DNA of 64,000 nucleotides from Hordeum vulgare subsp. vulgare (lineage: Eukaryota; Streptophyta; Magnoliopsida; Poales; Poaceae): NCBI RefSeq assembly GCF_904849725.1, contig NC_058524.1, positions 507,826,263-507,890,262 of the forward strand, written 5' to 3'. The notes under the pieces are model-generated. The model had not been told where the DNA came from. It saw only the letters and a program-made list of their open reading frames with translations, and searched no databases. This document shows positions 35,639 through 49,138 of the stretch, in pieces (positions within the stretch are counted from its first letter, which is position 1; the number at the start of each line of letters is the position of its first letter). Position numbers and translations under genes: made by a program.

Positions 35639-38470
35639 AAGAAAGCGCTTGTTGGGAGGCAACCCAATATGTTTTTACTTTCTGTTTTAGTGGTCTTGAT
35701 GTGTGTTACTACTGTAGCAACATCATTGTATCTTTATTTTTAAGCTTTGTGCCAAGTTATAGCCTCCGATTGCAAGAAAGATCAAGAATTGGGACATGCT
35801 GTCCAGAAACAGATTCTGTCTGCTTGACGGAAAAATTCGCCAAAAATCACCACATCATCTTTTGGATCTGAATGAGCATGATCTATATAATTGCCTTTCT
35901 GGCATCTGTTCTGAGTTTTTTGATTTGAGTTGCAGAACTATCCCGAATAAATTATTTACTACATGTTGTTCTATTTTACACAGATTTTGTCATGTTTTGT
36001 GTTTTCATTATTTTGCGAATCCTAAGCTTGCTTTTTATTTGCAAAACCTCTTTGGCATTCATGAGAAGCAGTAGATTTTCATGAAAATCTTTATTTCCAG
36101 CAGGTATTGAATTATTTTATTAAGGGAACTAACCACTCTAATTAGCTTATGATGAGTTTTGTATGAAGGGAGTTTTCAAGTATTGCGATGGGAGAGATGA
36201 TGAAAGAAGATAAAGGAGTGTCAAACGCTCAAGCTTGGGGATGCCCCATGCATCCCAAGAAATATTCAAGGAGACTCAAGAGTCTAAGCTTGGGGATGCC
36301 CCCGTGCATCACCTTCTCTATCAACAATCATCAGGTCGTCCATCTCCATGCTATGTTTTTATCACTTCATATGATATGTGCTATGCTTGGAGCGTCCCGC
36401 TATTTGCTTTTTTACTTTGTGTTAGTTTTGCTTGCTGTTCATAACAAGTCGGAACCTGGCCTACCTTGTTTGGGAGAGAGACGCGCTCCATTCCACTCTA
36501 GAACACAACATAGCTTTTCATGCTTATTCTTTTTTGTGTGTTTGTAGCAATTGTCATGCTTAGCTCTTAGTTTTCATGCTTATCTCTTTAAGAGCTTTTA
36601 CTTACGTTGATTTTGGAACTCTCTTGAGTTATCATGCTTATCTTGTTTAGAGAGTTGGCTTGTTGCACTGAGTTGTGTGTCATGCATGAGTAGGTAATTG
36701 AGGTTGCTATTTAAGTATAGTAGTAACTTGAAATAGTTTTGAGGTATTGATTTGAGTAATGTTTGGACTATTGGTGCCAACAGCTTGAGACTATTAGTGA
36801 TAGGTGTCGCATTTTCGGAAATCCGTGTGTTTTTCAAAAACTAAAATTAGTTGAGAACTCTAGCTATTAAATTGATTGCTAACCTCTGGAGGGGTTAGAA
36901 TATATAGAGTACCCTCACATTACCATGAGTCGAGGATGCGCAAGGATAACCAAACCCCCAAACATTCCTCCTCGGGGTAGTTGTCTCTTTGTGAATTTCT
37001 TAACTAGATAGAGAGTTACCGATAATAAGTGTATGAGTTCTTCGGACTAATGTGAGTAATTGATTGTTGGCACTTCCACAATCCATATTTTGCTAGCCTA
37101 TTCGGTACCGTGCATTGCCCTTTCTCACATTGAGAGTTGGTGCAAACTTCGCCGGTGCATCCAACCCATCATCTCATAACATGATACGCTCTGTCATACA
37201 TAAGCCTCATTATATCTTTCCTCAAAACAGCCACCATACCTACCTATTAAGGCATTTCCATAGACTTTTCGAGATACATTGCCATGTAACATCCATCATC
37301 TCATGACTTGATCTTCATGTCATACATGCTTTTGCTTGATCATAGAGCCGCATGATAGTTGGGCCTTGCCCAAATTATTGCTACATGACGCGCTAGTATC
37401 ATTGCATATCCTGCTACGCTAGCAGAGGCATACATTTGCATACATCATGATAGTTTTCACTTGTCTTTATGTTGAGTACTTATTATAAAGTGTGATGATT
37501 TTTCTTTCTATTCATGTAAAACATAGAGTGTTGCCCTTAAGTGAGGAAAAGATCCCAAAGAGGACAAAACAAAAGATCCCAAAGAGGACAGATGAGAGAT
37601 AAAAAGAAAGAGCCAAAGAGGCCACAAAAAAATAAAAAAAGAGAAAAAAATAGAGAAGGGGGCAACACTACTATTCCTTTTGGAAGATCCACACTCGTAC
37701 TCCATTACTATATTGGTACTACATAGAGATTATCATTCATGCATAACTATGTGGGGAACCTTACACTATAGAACTTGGTTTGCATATTCCAATGATGAGC
37801 CTCCTCAAATGAGCTCTAGGTCTTCATGAGCAAACAATTTGGATGCACCCCCACTAGTTCCATTGGAGATCTTACCTTAGCTCATATGTGCATCCGTTAC
37901 ATGGCAATCCCTACTCCTCACATCATATCTATCATTTGGCTTTCTCTCACCTATGGTTGTCCGCATTGATGAGAGCCTTTCACACCTTTTTGTCTTCCTT
38001 CCCCAACATTATTCTATATGCCATCCTAAGTGCCAACATATCTTGCTTACGCTCATCCATTGCATGAGTGCTCAAAATTGAAAGGGAGCGGATCATTTTG
38101 ACTTGGGCCTCACAAGTAGTGTGGGGATGAGTCAAAATAAGATTCCGAAGGAGACTAAGTGTGAGGTTTAGTAGATTGAGTTCTCAATTAAAAAATATTT
38201 TATCTCTGAATCCATCTCCCACTTCTTGCACGCAAACACCATTTGGAGACATTCGAGTTACGGACAGTGAGAGCTCTTGCACCTTTATGTTCTTACTTTG
38301 CTAAATTCAATACTAGATATAGACTCTTGCTTGTTATTATCTTGACTTCAATTGCATATCTCACTTGATTTACTTTAAAGTTCTTATATGTGTGTTAGCA
38401 TGTCACCACAGAAATTATTGTGTTATCATTTATCTACTCGAGGACGAGCAGAAATTAAGCTTGGGGATGT
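35639..38470 (+). other. Non-coding 3' tail of element B with repeated polypurine-like motifs
   Basis: Some 2.8 kb without a credible ORF, where pol would be expected. Two copies of AAGCTTGGGGATGCCCC-like sequence occur at about 36232-36248 and 36287-36303. The true polypurine tract AAGCTTGGGGATGT directly precedes the 3' LTR at 38471. An AG-rich tract is at 37540-37660. Confidence 0.7.
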
Positions 38471-39791
38471 TGATACGTCCCAAACGTATCTGTAATTTCT
38501 CCTTGTTCCATGATCTTTTGGGTGATAATGTTATATGTTTTGCTACACTTTTATATCATGTTACACATATTTGGACTAACCTACTAACTCAGTGCACCCA
38601 GTGCCAGTTTCTGTCTACTGATGTCTTTTTTGCACAGGCTTTTACCCAATTTTCCGAAGCCCAAAAAAATCCAGGAATATATATATAAAAATCAGCGAAA
38701 CAGAAGCTTCGGGATCACCGAAGGAGGCCAGAGGGGGCGGGGGCAGAGGCCTCCCAGGCGGCCTGCAGGCGCGGCCAGGCCCTAGGTCGCGCAAGGAGGT
38801 CGCCTGGGTGGGTCCCACCTCCTCCGGTGCCCTCCTTTGGCCTATATTTTAGAGATCCGTGAGGAAACCCTCGCAGACTTTGTGGAATCGCGAATTTCTC
38901 CATCGTTCCGCCGCAGCAGCGCTTCCAAGATTGGGAGCGTGAGGAGACCTCTTCCCGGCACCCTACCGGAGGGAGGAATGACCTCCGGGAGCTTCTCCAC
39001 CGCCATGGACGCTTCTCGGACGTGCCGTGAGTAGTCCTCCTTGGACCATGAGTCCTTGACCAGTAGCTATGTGATGTATTCTCTCCAATCTTGTGCTTCA
39101 ATGGTTAGTCCTTGTGAGCTGCCCTACATGATTAAGGCATCTATGTAATCCTCTTGATTTTGCTATGCTCGGTTTGTTGGGATCCGATGGATTATGAGAT
39201 TATGTTCAGATTGTTATGAGTTATATATTTGATTATCATTTTATATTATGTTCCTTAGTGATTCGTGCATGTTCTCCGTTGCTTTTTATTGCTTTGGCCA
39301 AGTAGTAGATCGTAACTCCAAGAGGGAGCGTTATGCATGATGTCAGTTCGGGCCCCTCGATGTCTAGCTTGAGTGACAGAAACATGAGACTAGAGGATGT
39401 GCTTGTTGCCACCAGGGAGAAAAAAACGGTGCTTCTGACCACAGTTGCAAGGATTGTTTACCTTACGCATAGTTCGTTAATGCAGTTGTCCGTTGCTTTG
39501 AGTTTACACTTTGGGTGTGACTCGCAACTTAATACCGAAGAGATGTTCTGGATAGATATCTCAAGGTGGATGATTAGTAAGTAGATGTTGATGAATAAAT
39601 GGTCTACTTGTCTTGGCGTATTGCCCATTACTATTGAACCTCTAACTATCAAGGAGCATAATTAGCATTGCGGTGCGATCATAATTCTGTCAATTGCCCA
39701 ACTGTGATTTGTTTACCCTAGCATAGTTGTTTATCGTCTTTTGAGAGAGAGACATCACTAGTAAACATCACGTGACTCCGGTCCATACCAC
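38471..39791 (+). repeat. 3' LTR of element B, first part
   Basis: Aligns with 31733-33050. It breaks off where element C begins (39792). The remainder resumes at 53901, but about 170 bases present in the 5' LTR (about 33050-33215) are absent from both parts. Confidence 0.9.
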
Positions 39792-42700
39792 TGATAACCC
39801 ACTAGTATAGGGGATCGCAACAGTTTTCGAGGGTAGAGTATTCAACCCAAATTTATTGATTCGACTCAAGGGGAAGCGAAAAAATATTCTCAAGTATTAG
39901 TTGTTGAGTTGTCAATTCAACCACACCTGAAAGATTTAGTGTCTGCAGCAAAGTATCAGTAGCAAGGTAGTATGATAGAAGCAGTAGCAGCAGTAACCAG
40001 TAGCAGCAGAGTAACATCAGTAGCAACAGAGTAACATCAGCAATAGCAAAGTAACGTAGCAAGGACCAGTAGTAAAAGACTCGTAGGCATTGGATCGGTG
40101 ATGGATGATTATGCCGGATGTGATTCATCATGGAACAGTTATAACACGGAGAGATAACTAGCTCCCATTCGTCAATCTAATGTAGGCATGCATTCCGTGT
40201 GTCGTCATACGTGCTTAGGGAAAAGAACTAGCATGACATCTATTGTCCATCCCTCCCGTGGCAGCAGGGTCCTAATGGAAACTACGGGATATTAAGGTTC
40301 TCCTTTTAATAAAGAACCGGACCAATGCATTAGCACTTGGTGAACACATGAACTCCTCAAACTATGGTCATCACCGGGAGTGGTTCCGGTTATTGTCACT
40401 CCGGGGTTGTCGGATCATAACACATAGTAGGTAACTACAACTTGCAAGATCGGATCTAAAACACATGTATATTGGTGACAACTGTCACATCCCTGACACC
40501 TTAAGCAAGTTAGTCTTGTGCTCATGTCTTCTTTGCATTTGCATCTAAGAATTTTCCAACAAGAACAAGAAAGTGGTAAAGGAAAAACTCAAAACCCTAG
40601 CCACTACTTTAAATAAAGGAAATCTCAAACTAGTTAAAATCAATGAATCCAAAATGGCCTCAAGAAAAGTTCAAACTTTCTGATAAATCATGAAAGTAAA
40701 TGAGCAATGAAGAAAACCATTTTCTTGACACTTTAAGCATTTTAAATAAATGCAAAAAGCTACTGGTTTCAAGTTTTAAATTTGAAATTAGAAACTTTGA
40801 AAATTCAAAAATATTGAAAACTTTGGGAATAGTTGGAAATATTCCAACAATTATTCTGGTGTGTTTAAAATAATTTTTACAAACTAGTTGGGAGCTGAAA
40901 TAATTAGCAAGTTATTGAAATGGCCAAAAGAGAAACAAATCAGAAAAAATGGGAAAACCCTTACCTGACGCTCACCTGGCCCGGCCCATCTGCTCCTGTC
41001 GTCTTCCTCCTCGCCAGTAGGAGCAGGAGGTGGCCGCCGCGTCACCGCGCGCCTCCACGCAGCTCCCTGGCTGCCTGGCCGCCGCTTCGCGCTGGCAAGC
41101 ACGGGGATAACCTCCCTGAGCTCGTCCCTATCCATCCCCGTGCTCATTCTCCCCCTCTGCCCCGTTTCTTGCTGCCGCCATTGGAGCCCGAGCAGAGCTC
41201 GAGCTCGCCGTCGATCTAGCCGCCCCTTCTTCCTTCAGAGCCACGGATTAGCTCCGCCGCATCCCCCTGAAGCTCCTTAGCCACGAGCCCGACGCCAAGA
41301 TGCAGTGAAACGACGAGCAACTGCCGTCTTCTTCCTCGGGTCACCGAAGATCGCCGCCGACGTTCTCCCTCTCCAGGCCGTCCCCGAGCAGACTAGCGCC
41401 ACCACTGCACTCCCCGTGAGCATGCGGTCATTTCCCCTAAGATCTCCCCGTCGATCCCCTCCTCTAGGCCTAGTTTCACCGAAGCCCGACAAGATCCGCC
41501 GCTGCAGCTCGTCGCCGGTAGCCCTCCGGTGATCAGCTCGTCCTTCCGAGGGCACCAGCAGCTTCAGGCCGTCGCGTAGATGCTGTAGGAGCGAAGAACC
41601 GTGCGTAGTTCTCTCTGTATCGATGACGTCGATGACGCCCGAACCTTGGCCACCGCCAAGCTCGTCGTCGGCGTCATCTCCGGCCAGATTAGCCCCGGCT
41701 AAGTGCAAAAATGGAGCTGCGGGAGATGTGTCGTTCTTCTGGTGCTCTCCGCGCAGCGTTTGGCCCCTTGTGCGCCGTTTCCGAGCCCCTCCGCCGTTCT
41801 GGTGGTCGCCGGAGGCTCCCCGCCGGCGAGGACGACCTCGCCGCCGGTGGATCTCGGCTGGCCTGAGCCACTGACGTGTGGGGCCAGCCTCTGGACAGTT
41901 TAAAAATAATAAAAATAAATCAGATAAATTAATAAGACACTAACATGTGGGCCCAGTAAGATTAATCAGCTAATTAAGTTTAATCTTAATCCAAAACTGA
42001 CCAGAGACACTGACCAGTGGGTCCCACTGGTCAGGTTTGACTTTCAACGGCCAGATGGACTGCTGATGTCATGTTGATGCAGTAAAAGTATTTTCTAGTA
42101 TAAAAATAATTCCAGAAATGTTTAAAACTTCAAAAATTCATAGAAATTAATTTGTAACTCCAATGAAAATAATTTATATATGAAAAAGTATCAGAAAAAT
42201 TCAAGGAATCTGAATATGCTACTTTCAATCATGTTTGAAAAAGTTACAGAACCCAAACATGTAGATTAATGAATAAGTCAATTATTATAATTATTTTATA
42301 AATGGAATTTGGAAAATATTCAAATTTCATTATGAATGACATGTTCAAACAGTGTTCTAATAACAAACCAGTACCTTAACATGACACCTCATGCATGCTA
42401 ACATCAAGTTGATCTGAGCATCAGGTCGAATCAATTAAATCGGTATCCGAGAATACCTCGTTTGAATTGATATTTGAATGTGATTCAAATCAACTTCAAA
42501 CCTAAAACATGTTGAATATAATAGTTTATCACTTTGCATTCTCATGCCATGCTCATGCATCATCTTGTTTGCATATGATTGTTATTGATTGTTGCCATTC
42601 ATTTCGGTAGGCTCCGCACCCCCGGATTCCACCGAATATCCGTCTGACGGATATTGTCCCTCCTCTGAGCAACAAGGCAAGCAACCATTTTGATCATCCC

Positions 42701-45394
42701 GATAAATCCCATGTTCTTGCTCCTACACTTATTTATTGCATTAGGATCAAATGCTTCAAATGCTTTTGCCACGTTAGTTGAACCCACTTCCTTTGCATGA
42801 CCTAACCTTGTCACAGTAAATAGCCGAACCTTGCAACCTAGCATACCTGATAGTTGCTTGAGCTATGTTGTGCCTTATCCTGCTATGCATGCTATGCTTA
42901 GAGTTGTGTATGGTCTGTCATCTGGGAGATGAATAGAATTGTGAGAATGTGTTCGGTAAGCAAAGGTTGTGTGTTGAACCTGATTTGGTAAAGGTACCGG
43001 TGAAAGGCTGTGTAGGAGTACATGGCGGGTTGTTTCATTGGAACCGTCCTTAGGAACTGACTTCCGTGTATGTAATCCAAGACTAGATACTACCACATGC
43101 TGGGCCCTGAAATATGACCCCGCTCGGCCTATTAATCGCTTAGTACTCGGTCCAGGAATTGCAAGTAGTTTCTGGTGTTTATAGTCATGCTGGAGGCCGT
43201 GCATAGTGCTGACCTGAGAGGTGGGCTATGATGCGGTAGGCAGTGGCACGGTGTACCAAGTGGCACCCGGATGGTGGGCTTGGGAACCCTGCGCACATCG
43301 TTTGAGGCCGTGGCGGAAACCTCGGCCGGACTTCCGCACGGGTTACTCTCAGATAGGCGATAAACCTGGACTAGGTACTAGTATGGTTGACGGTCGTGGC
43401 CGACTCCCCCGCTAGGCTTCTGCTTGAAGGTTACCGAGGTGCATGACGTACACATGGCGATAAGTGGCGAGAGCGTGTGTGACGAAGTACACCCCTGCAG
43501 GGTTATGATCTATTCGAATAGCCGCGTCCGCGGATATGGACTACTTGGAGACATATGTTGTTCATAGATAACTTCAATGGCTACTGGTAAAATTGTCAAG
43601 ATAAGCGTGAGTGTCATGGACGGCATTTCCGTATGGAGACGGAATGATTCCACGATGGTGTATTGTTGTGGTGTTAGTGGACTCGTGTGCGAGAAATCAA
43701 GTTGTCAAAATTATTTAAAAATGCAAGTTGTTTAGCCATGAGTCAAATGCTGGCTTTCCGCATGAAACCCCACCATACCTTATTGATACATTGCTTGAGT
43801 AGATAGTTATCCTAAAGTCTTGCTGAGTACCTTCGTACTCATGTTTGCTTAATAAATGTTGCAGAGGTTGCTAATGGACCTAATGGAGGGTTCTTCGTAG
43901 ACATCAACGACGACGAGTAGCTGGTGTCCCAGCTACGATCTGGCCCTACGTTGGATCTGTAGTATAGTCAGGCCATGTGCCTTCTAGTTGTCCTGTCTAT
44001 ACTCAGACAGTTTAAAACTCTTCCGCTAGCTTGTAACTGAATGACTGCTATTATGGGTCGTGAGACCCTTAATGTGTAATATTATGTGTGTGGCTCTTCT
44101 GAGCCTCCTAAATAAAGCTTGTATGTTTATGGTTATGTTGTGATGCCATCGATGTATCTATACATATCGGTATGCCATGCGTACGTGTGTCATACCTGAT
44201 ATGTATGGGGTTCGATTACCTAGTCGTGAACTTTAGTAGCACTCCTTACAAGGAAATGCCCCTTTGTGATCCAGCGAGCCTTCGTAGTTCGCTACTGCTC
44301 CGGACACATTGGTTGACCGGCATGTGTCCTTCTTAGCTGCTGTGTCTGTCCCCTTTGGGGAAATGTCACGCGATGTAATGGAGTCCTTGTAGCTTGCTAC
44401 GACTCGTCTACACTCGCCGGTGACCGACACCTGCTTTGTTGGGTCATGTATGCCTGTCCTTGTGCGGTACTGCCACTTTGGTTTATGACTAGACATGTCG
44501 ATCCAGGTTCTTTGACATTGGAATGCTAGCGACACTATTGCATACGTGAGTCAAAAGACGCAAACGGTCCCGGCTAAGGTAAGGCTGCAGCCGTGGAGTT
44601 AACCGTGCGTGAGACCGCAAAGGGATGCGATGTGTTACAGGCTGGATTCCTATGGCTTAGGATCGGGGTCACGACAACAACATAATAATTTCAGATCTGA
44701 AATCATGGCACTCAGGCCCTAGTGACAAGCATTAAGCATGGCAAAGTAGTAGCAACATCAATATCAGAACATAGTGGATACTAGGGATCAATCCCCATCA
44801 AAACTAACTCGATTACATGATAGATCTCATCCTACTCATCACCGCCCAGCGAGCCTACGATGAGATTACTCACGAACGACGAAGAGCTTCATGGAATTGG
44901 AGAGGGAAGAAGGTTGATGATGACTATGGCAATGATTGCCCCTCTCCGGAGCGCAAGGCGGACTCCAGATCTGCCCTCCAGATGAAGAACAGGTGGTGGC
45001 GGCGCCTCCATATAGAAAACGGGACGAAAACTTCTCTTTTTATTTTTTCTGGACGAAAGGGATCTTATAGAGCTGGAATTGGGGGCGGCAAAGCCGTGTG
45101 GGCCCCATAAACCTGCCCACCGCCACCAGGGGGTGGTGGCAGAGCAGGGGCTTGTGGCCCACTGGCCCACCCCCTGAGGTGGAACTTGGCGCAGATATTT
45201 TTCTTATTTTCCGAAACTGCTCCTCGTAAATTTTCAGGACGTTTGGAGAACTTTGATTTCTGCACAAAAATAACACCAAGGCAATTCTGCTGAAAATAGC
45301 GTCAGTCCAGGTTAGTTCCATTCAAATCATGCAAATTATAGTCCAAAACAAGGGAAAAAGAGTTTGGAAAAGTATATACGATGGAGACGTATCA
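39792..45394 (-). repeat. 3' LTR of element C (split by D at 40483-44676)
   Basis: The two parts (39792-40482 and 44682-45394) join at the ACAAC target site to about 1.40 kb and align with 52224-53900. Against that partner it lacks about 120 bp of unrelated sequence and has a shorter AGC/AAC-type trinucleotide tract. The element-strand start is TGATACGTCTCCATCG. Confidence 0.88.
40483..44676 (+). mobile_element. 4.19-kb solo LTR (element D) inside the LTR of C
   Basis: Begins TGTCACATCCCTGAC and ends GGTCACGACA, with the exact 5-bp duplication ACAAC on both sides (40478-40482, 44677-44681). The empty site is visible in the partner LTR of C near 53184. No gag or pol domain is found and no second LTR, so it looks like a solo LTR of the very long type known from Del/Tekay-like gypsy elements (family inferred). 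40960-41880 is strikingly GC-rich with overlapping ORFs of no recognisable domain; an AATAAA lies at 44112. Orientation is uncertain. Confidence 0.72.
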
Positions 45395-47542
45395 ACTCCC
45401 CCAAGCTTAAAACCTTGCTTGTCCTCAAGCAACTCAGTTGACAAACTGAGAGAGAAAGAAAAACTTTGACAAACTCTGTTTGATCTTGTTGTTGCAACTA
45501 TGTCTAACTCATAACCAGAATTTCAGCAAGATCACAAGTTAACCACATAAGCAAATGACACAAAGGTCTCACGGTAAACTAATATCAATGGCATAATCAG
45601 CTAACGAGCAAATAATAATGAGTTTCAAATACCAACACTTCAATCAAAACAAGCATGAAGCAATATGAATAGGTGGTATCTCGCTAGCTCTTTCTGAGAC
45701 TGCAAAACATAAATGCAGAGCACTTTCAAATATCAAGGGCTGACTAAACATTGTAATTCATAGCAACGAAGATCCAGTCATAGTCATACTCAATATCAAT
45801 CAAAAGCAAAGCATAAAAAAGACAGAGGTGCTCTCTAATTGGTGCTTATATAAGAGGAGGATGACTCAACAGGAAAATAAATAGACAGGCCCTTCGCAGA
45901 GGGAAGCATTGATTTGCAGAGGTGCCAGAGCTCAAGCTTTGAAAACAGAGATAATAATTTTGGGTGGCATGCTTTCATTGTCAACGCAATGACCAAGAGT
46001 TCTCAATATCTTCCATGCTACTCATGCTATATGCGGTTCCCAAACAGAAAAGTAAAGTTTTAACTCCCCCACCACCAATCAATCACACTCCACGGCTAGC
46101 CAAATCCTCGGGTACCGTCCATACTAACATCAATTCGGGGGGAGTCTTGTTTTACAGTTATGTTTTCGATTTAAGCGTGGAACTGGGCATTCCAATTACC
46201 GGCCCCTTTCTCGTGAATGACTGTGAATAAACACATGTCGAGGATAACACAACTAGCATGGAAGATACCAATAGCCCTCTGTCACCACATGAGCGGTTCG
46301 GGCATGCGAAACAAATTATTTCTTGAAGGTTTAGAGAATGTCACATGCAAATTTACTTGGAACGACAGGTAGATACTGCAAATAGGTAGGTATGGTGGAC
46401 TCTCATGGAAAAACTTTTGGGTTTATGGAAGTGGATCACAAGCAGTATTCTGCTTAGTACAAGTGAAGGCTAGCAAAAGACTGGGAAGCGACCAACTAGA
46501 TAGCGACAACAGTCATCAAGATGCAATGAGTTTGACTAACATTAAATGCAAGCATGAACAAGATATAAATCACCATGAACACGAACATCATAGAGGCTAT
46601 GTTGATTTTGTTTCAACTACATGCATGGACACGCGCCAAGTCAAGCCACTTGAAACATTCAAAGGAGAATACCATCCTATCATACTACATCATAGTCATC
46701 TCAAAATTTATGTTGGCATTCAAGACAAACCATTATAAGCTCTCAGCTAAATAAGCATGGCATCAGAAACTATGATCTCTAAGTTGTCATTGCAAACATG
46801 GTTCTCTCACAACAAAGCTAAATCTGGGTCGACAAGCTAGTCATATTTACAAAAACAAAATAGATAGAGTTCATACCAGCTTTTCAGTCTCAGTCACTTC
46901 ATCACATATCATCATTGTTGCCTTTCATTTGCACGATTGAACGATGAAAACGATAATAAGCGCATTGGACTAAGCTGAATTTGCACGCAAACACAAAGGA
47001 GAAGACAAAATAATATGGCTCTTTGAAAGATAAACAGGTAAGCATGCAAGAACCAATAAACATTGTAACCAATACCTTCTACCTTGACACAAAGAAAAAG
47101 AAAACAATTTACACGGGAAAACTCCCAACAAGCAAAAGAATAAAGAAAAATCTTTTTGGGTTTTCTCAAAAGGACACAAGACAAGAAAACAAGAAAACGA
47201 AAATAAACTAGCATGGATAATACAGTGGCAAAGTGTGAACACCGGCTAACAAAGTGAAAGCATAAGCATGAACGTAAAGTTGGTGAGAACACGTACTCCC
47301 CCAAGCTTAGGCTTTTGGCCTAGCTTGGTCTACTCCCATGGATGATCCTGGCGAAACCCAAAGTCATAATGGGTGCTAGACGGGAGTGCTGCAGCCACTG
47401 CCTGAATAGCTGCCTCGCGAAGTCGAGCAGCCGTCGCCTCCCTCTCATACTCCTCTGCCTCTCCTATGGTTATGTAGTATCTTCGTTTTACCTGAAAGTC
47501 AAACAAAGCAGGAGGTGGAAGAGTAATATGGAAAACACACTG
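45395..47542 (-). other. Non-coding tail of element C with two polypurine tracts
   Basis: No credible ORF. On the minus strand AAGCTTGGGGGAGT occurs next to the 3' LTR (about 45408-45395). A second purine tract CTAAGCTTGGGGGAGT lies about 1.9 kb upstream (about 47311-47296), just after the extra ORF. Confidence 0.7.
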
Positions 47543-48352
47543 CTAGTTAAATATCAAGCGGTATAGGAGGGATCCATGATCTCTCTCAAGGAACTGGTAG
47601 CGTGTTAGAGCGACACGATCAAGGTAGGCTGTACGGAGAGGAGGGTCTTCTGGACGGATGGATACTCCAGGAAAATTTTCTAAGCGTGTAGCATAAACTC
47701 CACCAAAGAAATCCCCCTCACTGGCATTTTTATTCAGCCTCCTTGCTATTATAGCTCCCATATTGAAGCTCCTGTCACCTGTTAATGCGCTCTTAAGGAT
47801 ACTAAGGTCGGAAACACATAGGTGACAATGTGCACCCTTGCCGTTAATGCACCTACCTATGAAGAGGGCAAGGTAGTGCAAGGCAGGGAAATGGATGCTT
47901 CCTATGGTGGCTTGCGTGTTATCTCTGGTTTCTCCAACAGTTATACTGGAGACAAAGTCTCTGACCGAGGACTTAGGAGGATCATTAACACTACCCCCAT
48001 CGGGTATCTTGCAAATCCTATTGAAATCCTCCAGATCCACGGTATATGATTTATCGTACAGATCAAACAGTATGGATGAGTCACGGCCAACTGAGAATTT
48101 AAATCTACGCACGAAAGAGGCAGTGAGCATAGCATACTGTTCACATTTATCTGAGAGGAATTCTTCTAACCTGGCATTGCGGACAAGTGCATCGAACTCA
48201 TCCTTGATACCTGCTTCGATCATGAACTCATCGGAAGGCCATTCACATAGTTGTACCGGTGCGTCCCTTAGTTGAAAAGGTTCGGGCTCCCGAAAGGAGA
48301 GACGAGGACCCTTCTTACTTGAGGAACCACCATGAAACTTCCTCCTGAACAT
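47543..48352 (-). CDS. Athila-type extra ORF (ATHILA ORF-1-like), probably truncated
   Basis: From MFRRKFHGG (48352) about 270 residues are open. The block ARLEEFLSDKCEQYAMLTAS followed by FVRRF, then LYDKSYTVDLEDFNRICKIP and FPALHYLALFIGRCI, resembles the ATHILA ORF-1 family of plant gypsy elements (PF03078, named from memory), a protein of unknown role encoded apart from pol. A longer upstream ORF start exists at 48454 but contains no conserved residues. The protein ends at RLIFN, shorter than I would expect, so the C-terminus may be lost. Confidence 0.65.
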   Translation of the reverse strand: MFRRKFHGGSSSKKGPRLSFREPEPFQLRDAPVQLCEWPSDEFMIEAGIKDEFDALVRNARLEEFLSDKCEQYAMLTASFVRRFKFSVGRDSSILFDLYDKSYTVDLEDFNRICKIPDGGSVNDPPKSSVRDFVSSITVGETRDNTQATIGSIHFPALHYLALFIGRCINGKGAHCHLCVSDLSILKSALTGDRSFNMGAIIARRLNKNASEGDFFGGVYATRLENFPGVSIRPEDPPLRTAYLDRVALTRYQFLERDHGSLLYRLIFN

Positions 48353-48454
48353 AATTTCCTTTTTCTGAAATTTTTGAAGTTCAAGAGAAAAGTGAATAAA
48401 GACCCAACACACCTTGTAGCAACTACTCCTACTAGTGCCTAGAGACCGTATCAC

Positions 48455-49138
48455 GCGCTAAAACTACTTGGGACCAGCTAAAATCAACATTTCTAGCTCA
48501 AGAACAGGGTCACCAAGGTAGCAAGAATACAAGAAGGATAAAGCACTAGAGAAAAAACTAATTGGACCAATGGAGTAATCACTTAACAAGGAGTAATTTC
48601 CCCAAAACGGTTCAGAGAATGGTGCTTTGAGCAAGGAGATCGAAAATCACAGCCAAATGAGCAAGAACACGGGTTTGAGCTGCGAAACAATTTTTTCTGG
48701 AGGTGGAAGAAGAGGATGGGAGCTGGAATGAGTGGAGGGGGTGCCTGTGGGCCCCACAAGCTTGCACCCCGCCACGAGGGGGGTAGGTGGCGGTGGCAGG
48801 GCTTTTGGCCTACTGGTCAGGCCCCAGGCCAGCTCTCAGGCCCAGAAATTTTCAAAAATTCCAGAAAAAATCATACTAAATTTTCAGGACCGTCGGAGAA
48901 CTTTTATTTTCGAGGTATTTTACTCTGGAGCGCTAAAACAGAAAACAGGAAAAAACTAAACTAATTCTATCATTTTTCTTCTAAGCAAAAGAAAAGGAAA
49001 ACTTAAAACAGAGGTATGTGACTCCTTGATTCATCCGTTTCATGGTCATCGAAAGAAATCCGTCAATGGGATTGATCAAGTCCTTATGACAAAACCTTCT
49101 CGAATCGCAAGAGAGAATGGAGAATTTTCGAATAGTCA
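48455..49138 (-). other. Spacer of element C containing an LTR-like segment
   Basis: 48735-48920 resembles the LTR of the same element (compare 53600-53765): shared GTGGGCCCCACAAGC, a GGGGG.GGTGGCGG core, GGC.TACTGG-like words and TTTTCAGGAC..CGGAGAACTTT. The similarity is diffuse but collinear. No ORF. Confidence 0.5.

Noticed and set aside
41277..41874. ORFs in the GC-rich core of solo LTR D
   Set aside because: Open on both strands with low-complexity composition and no domain; not supported as genes, though noted as a finding about the LTR.
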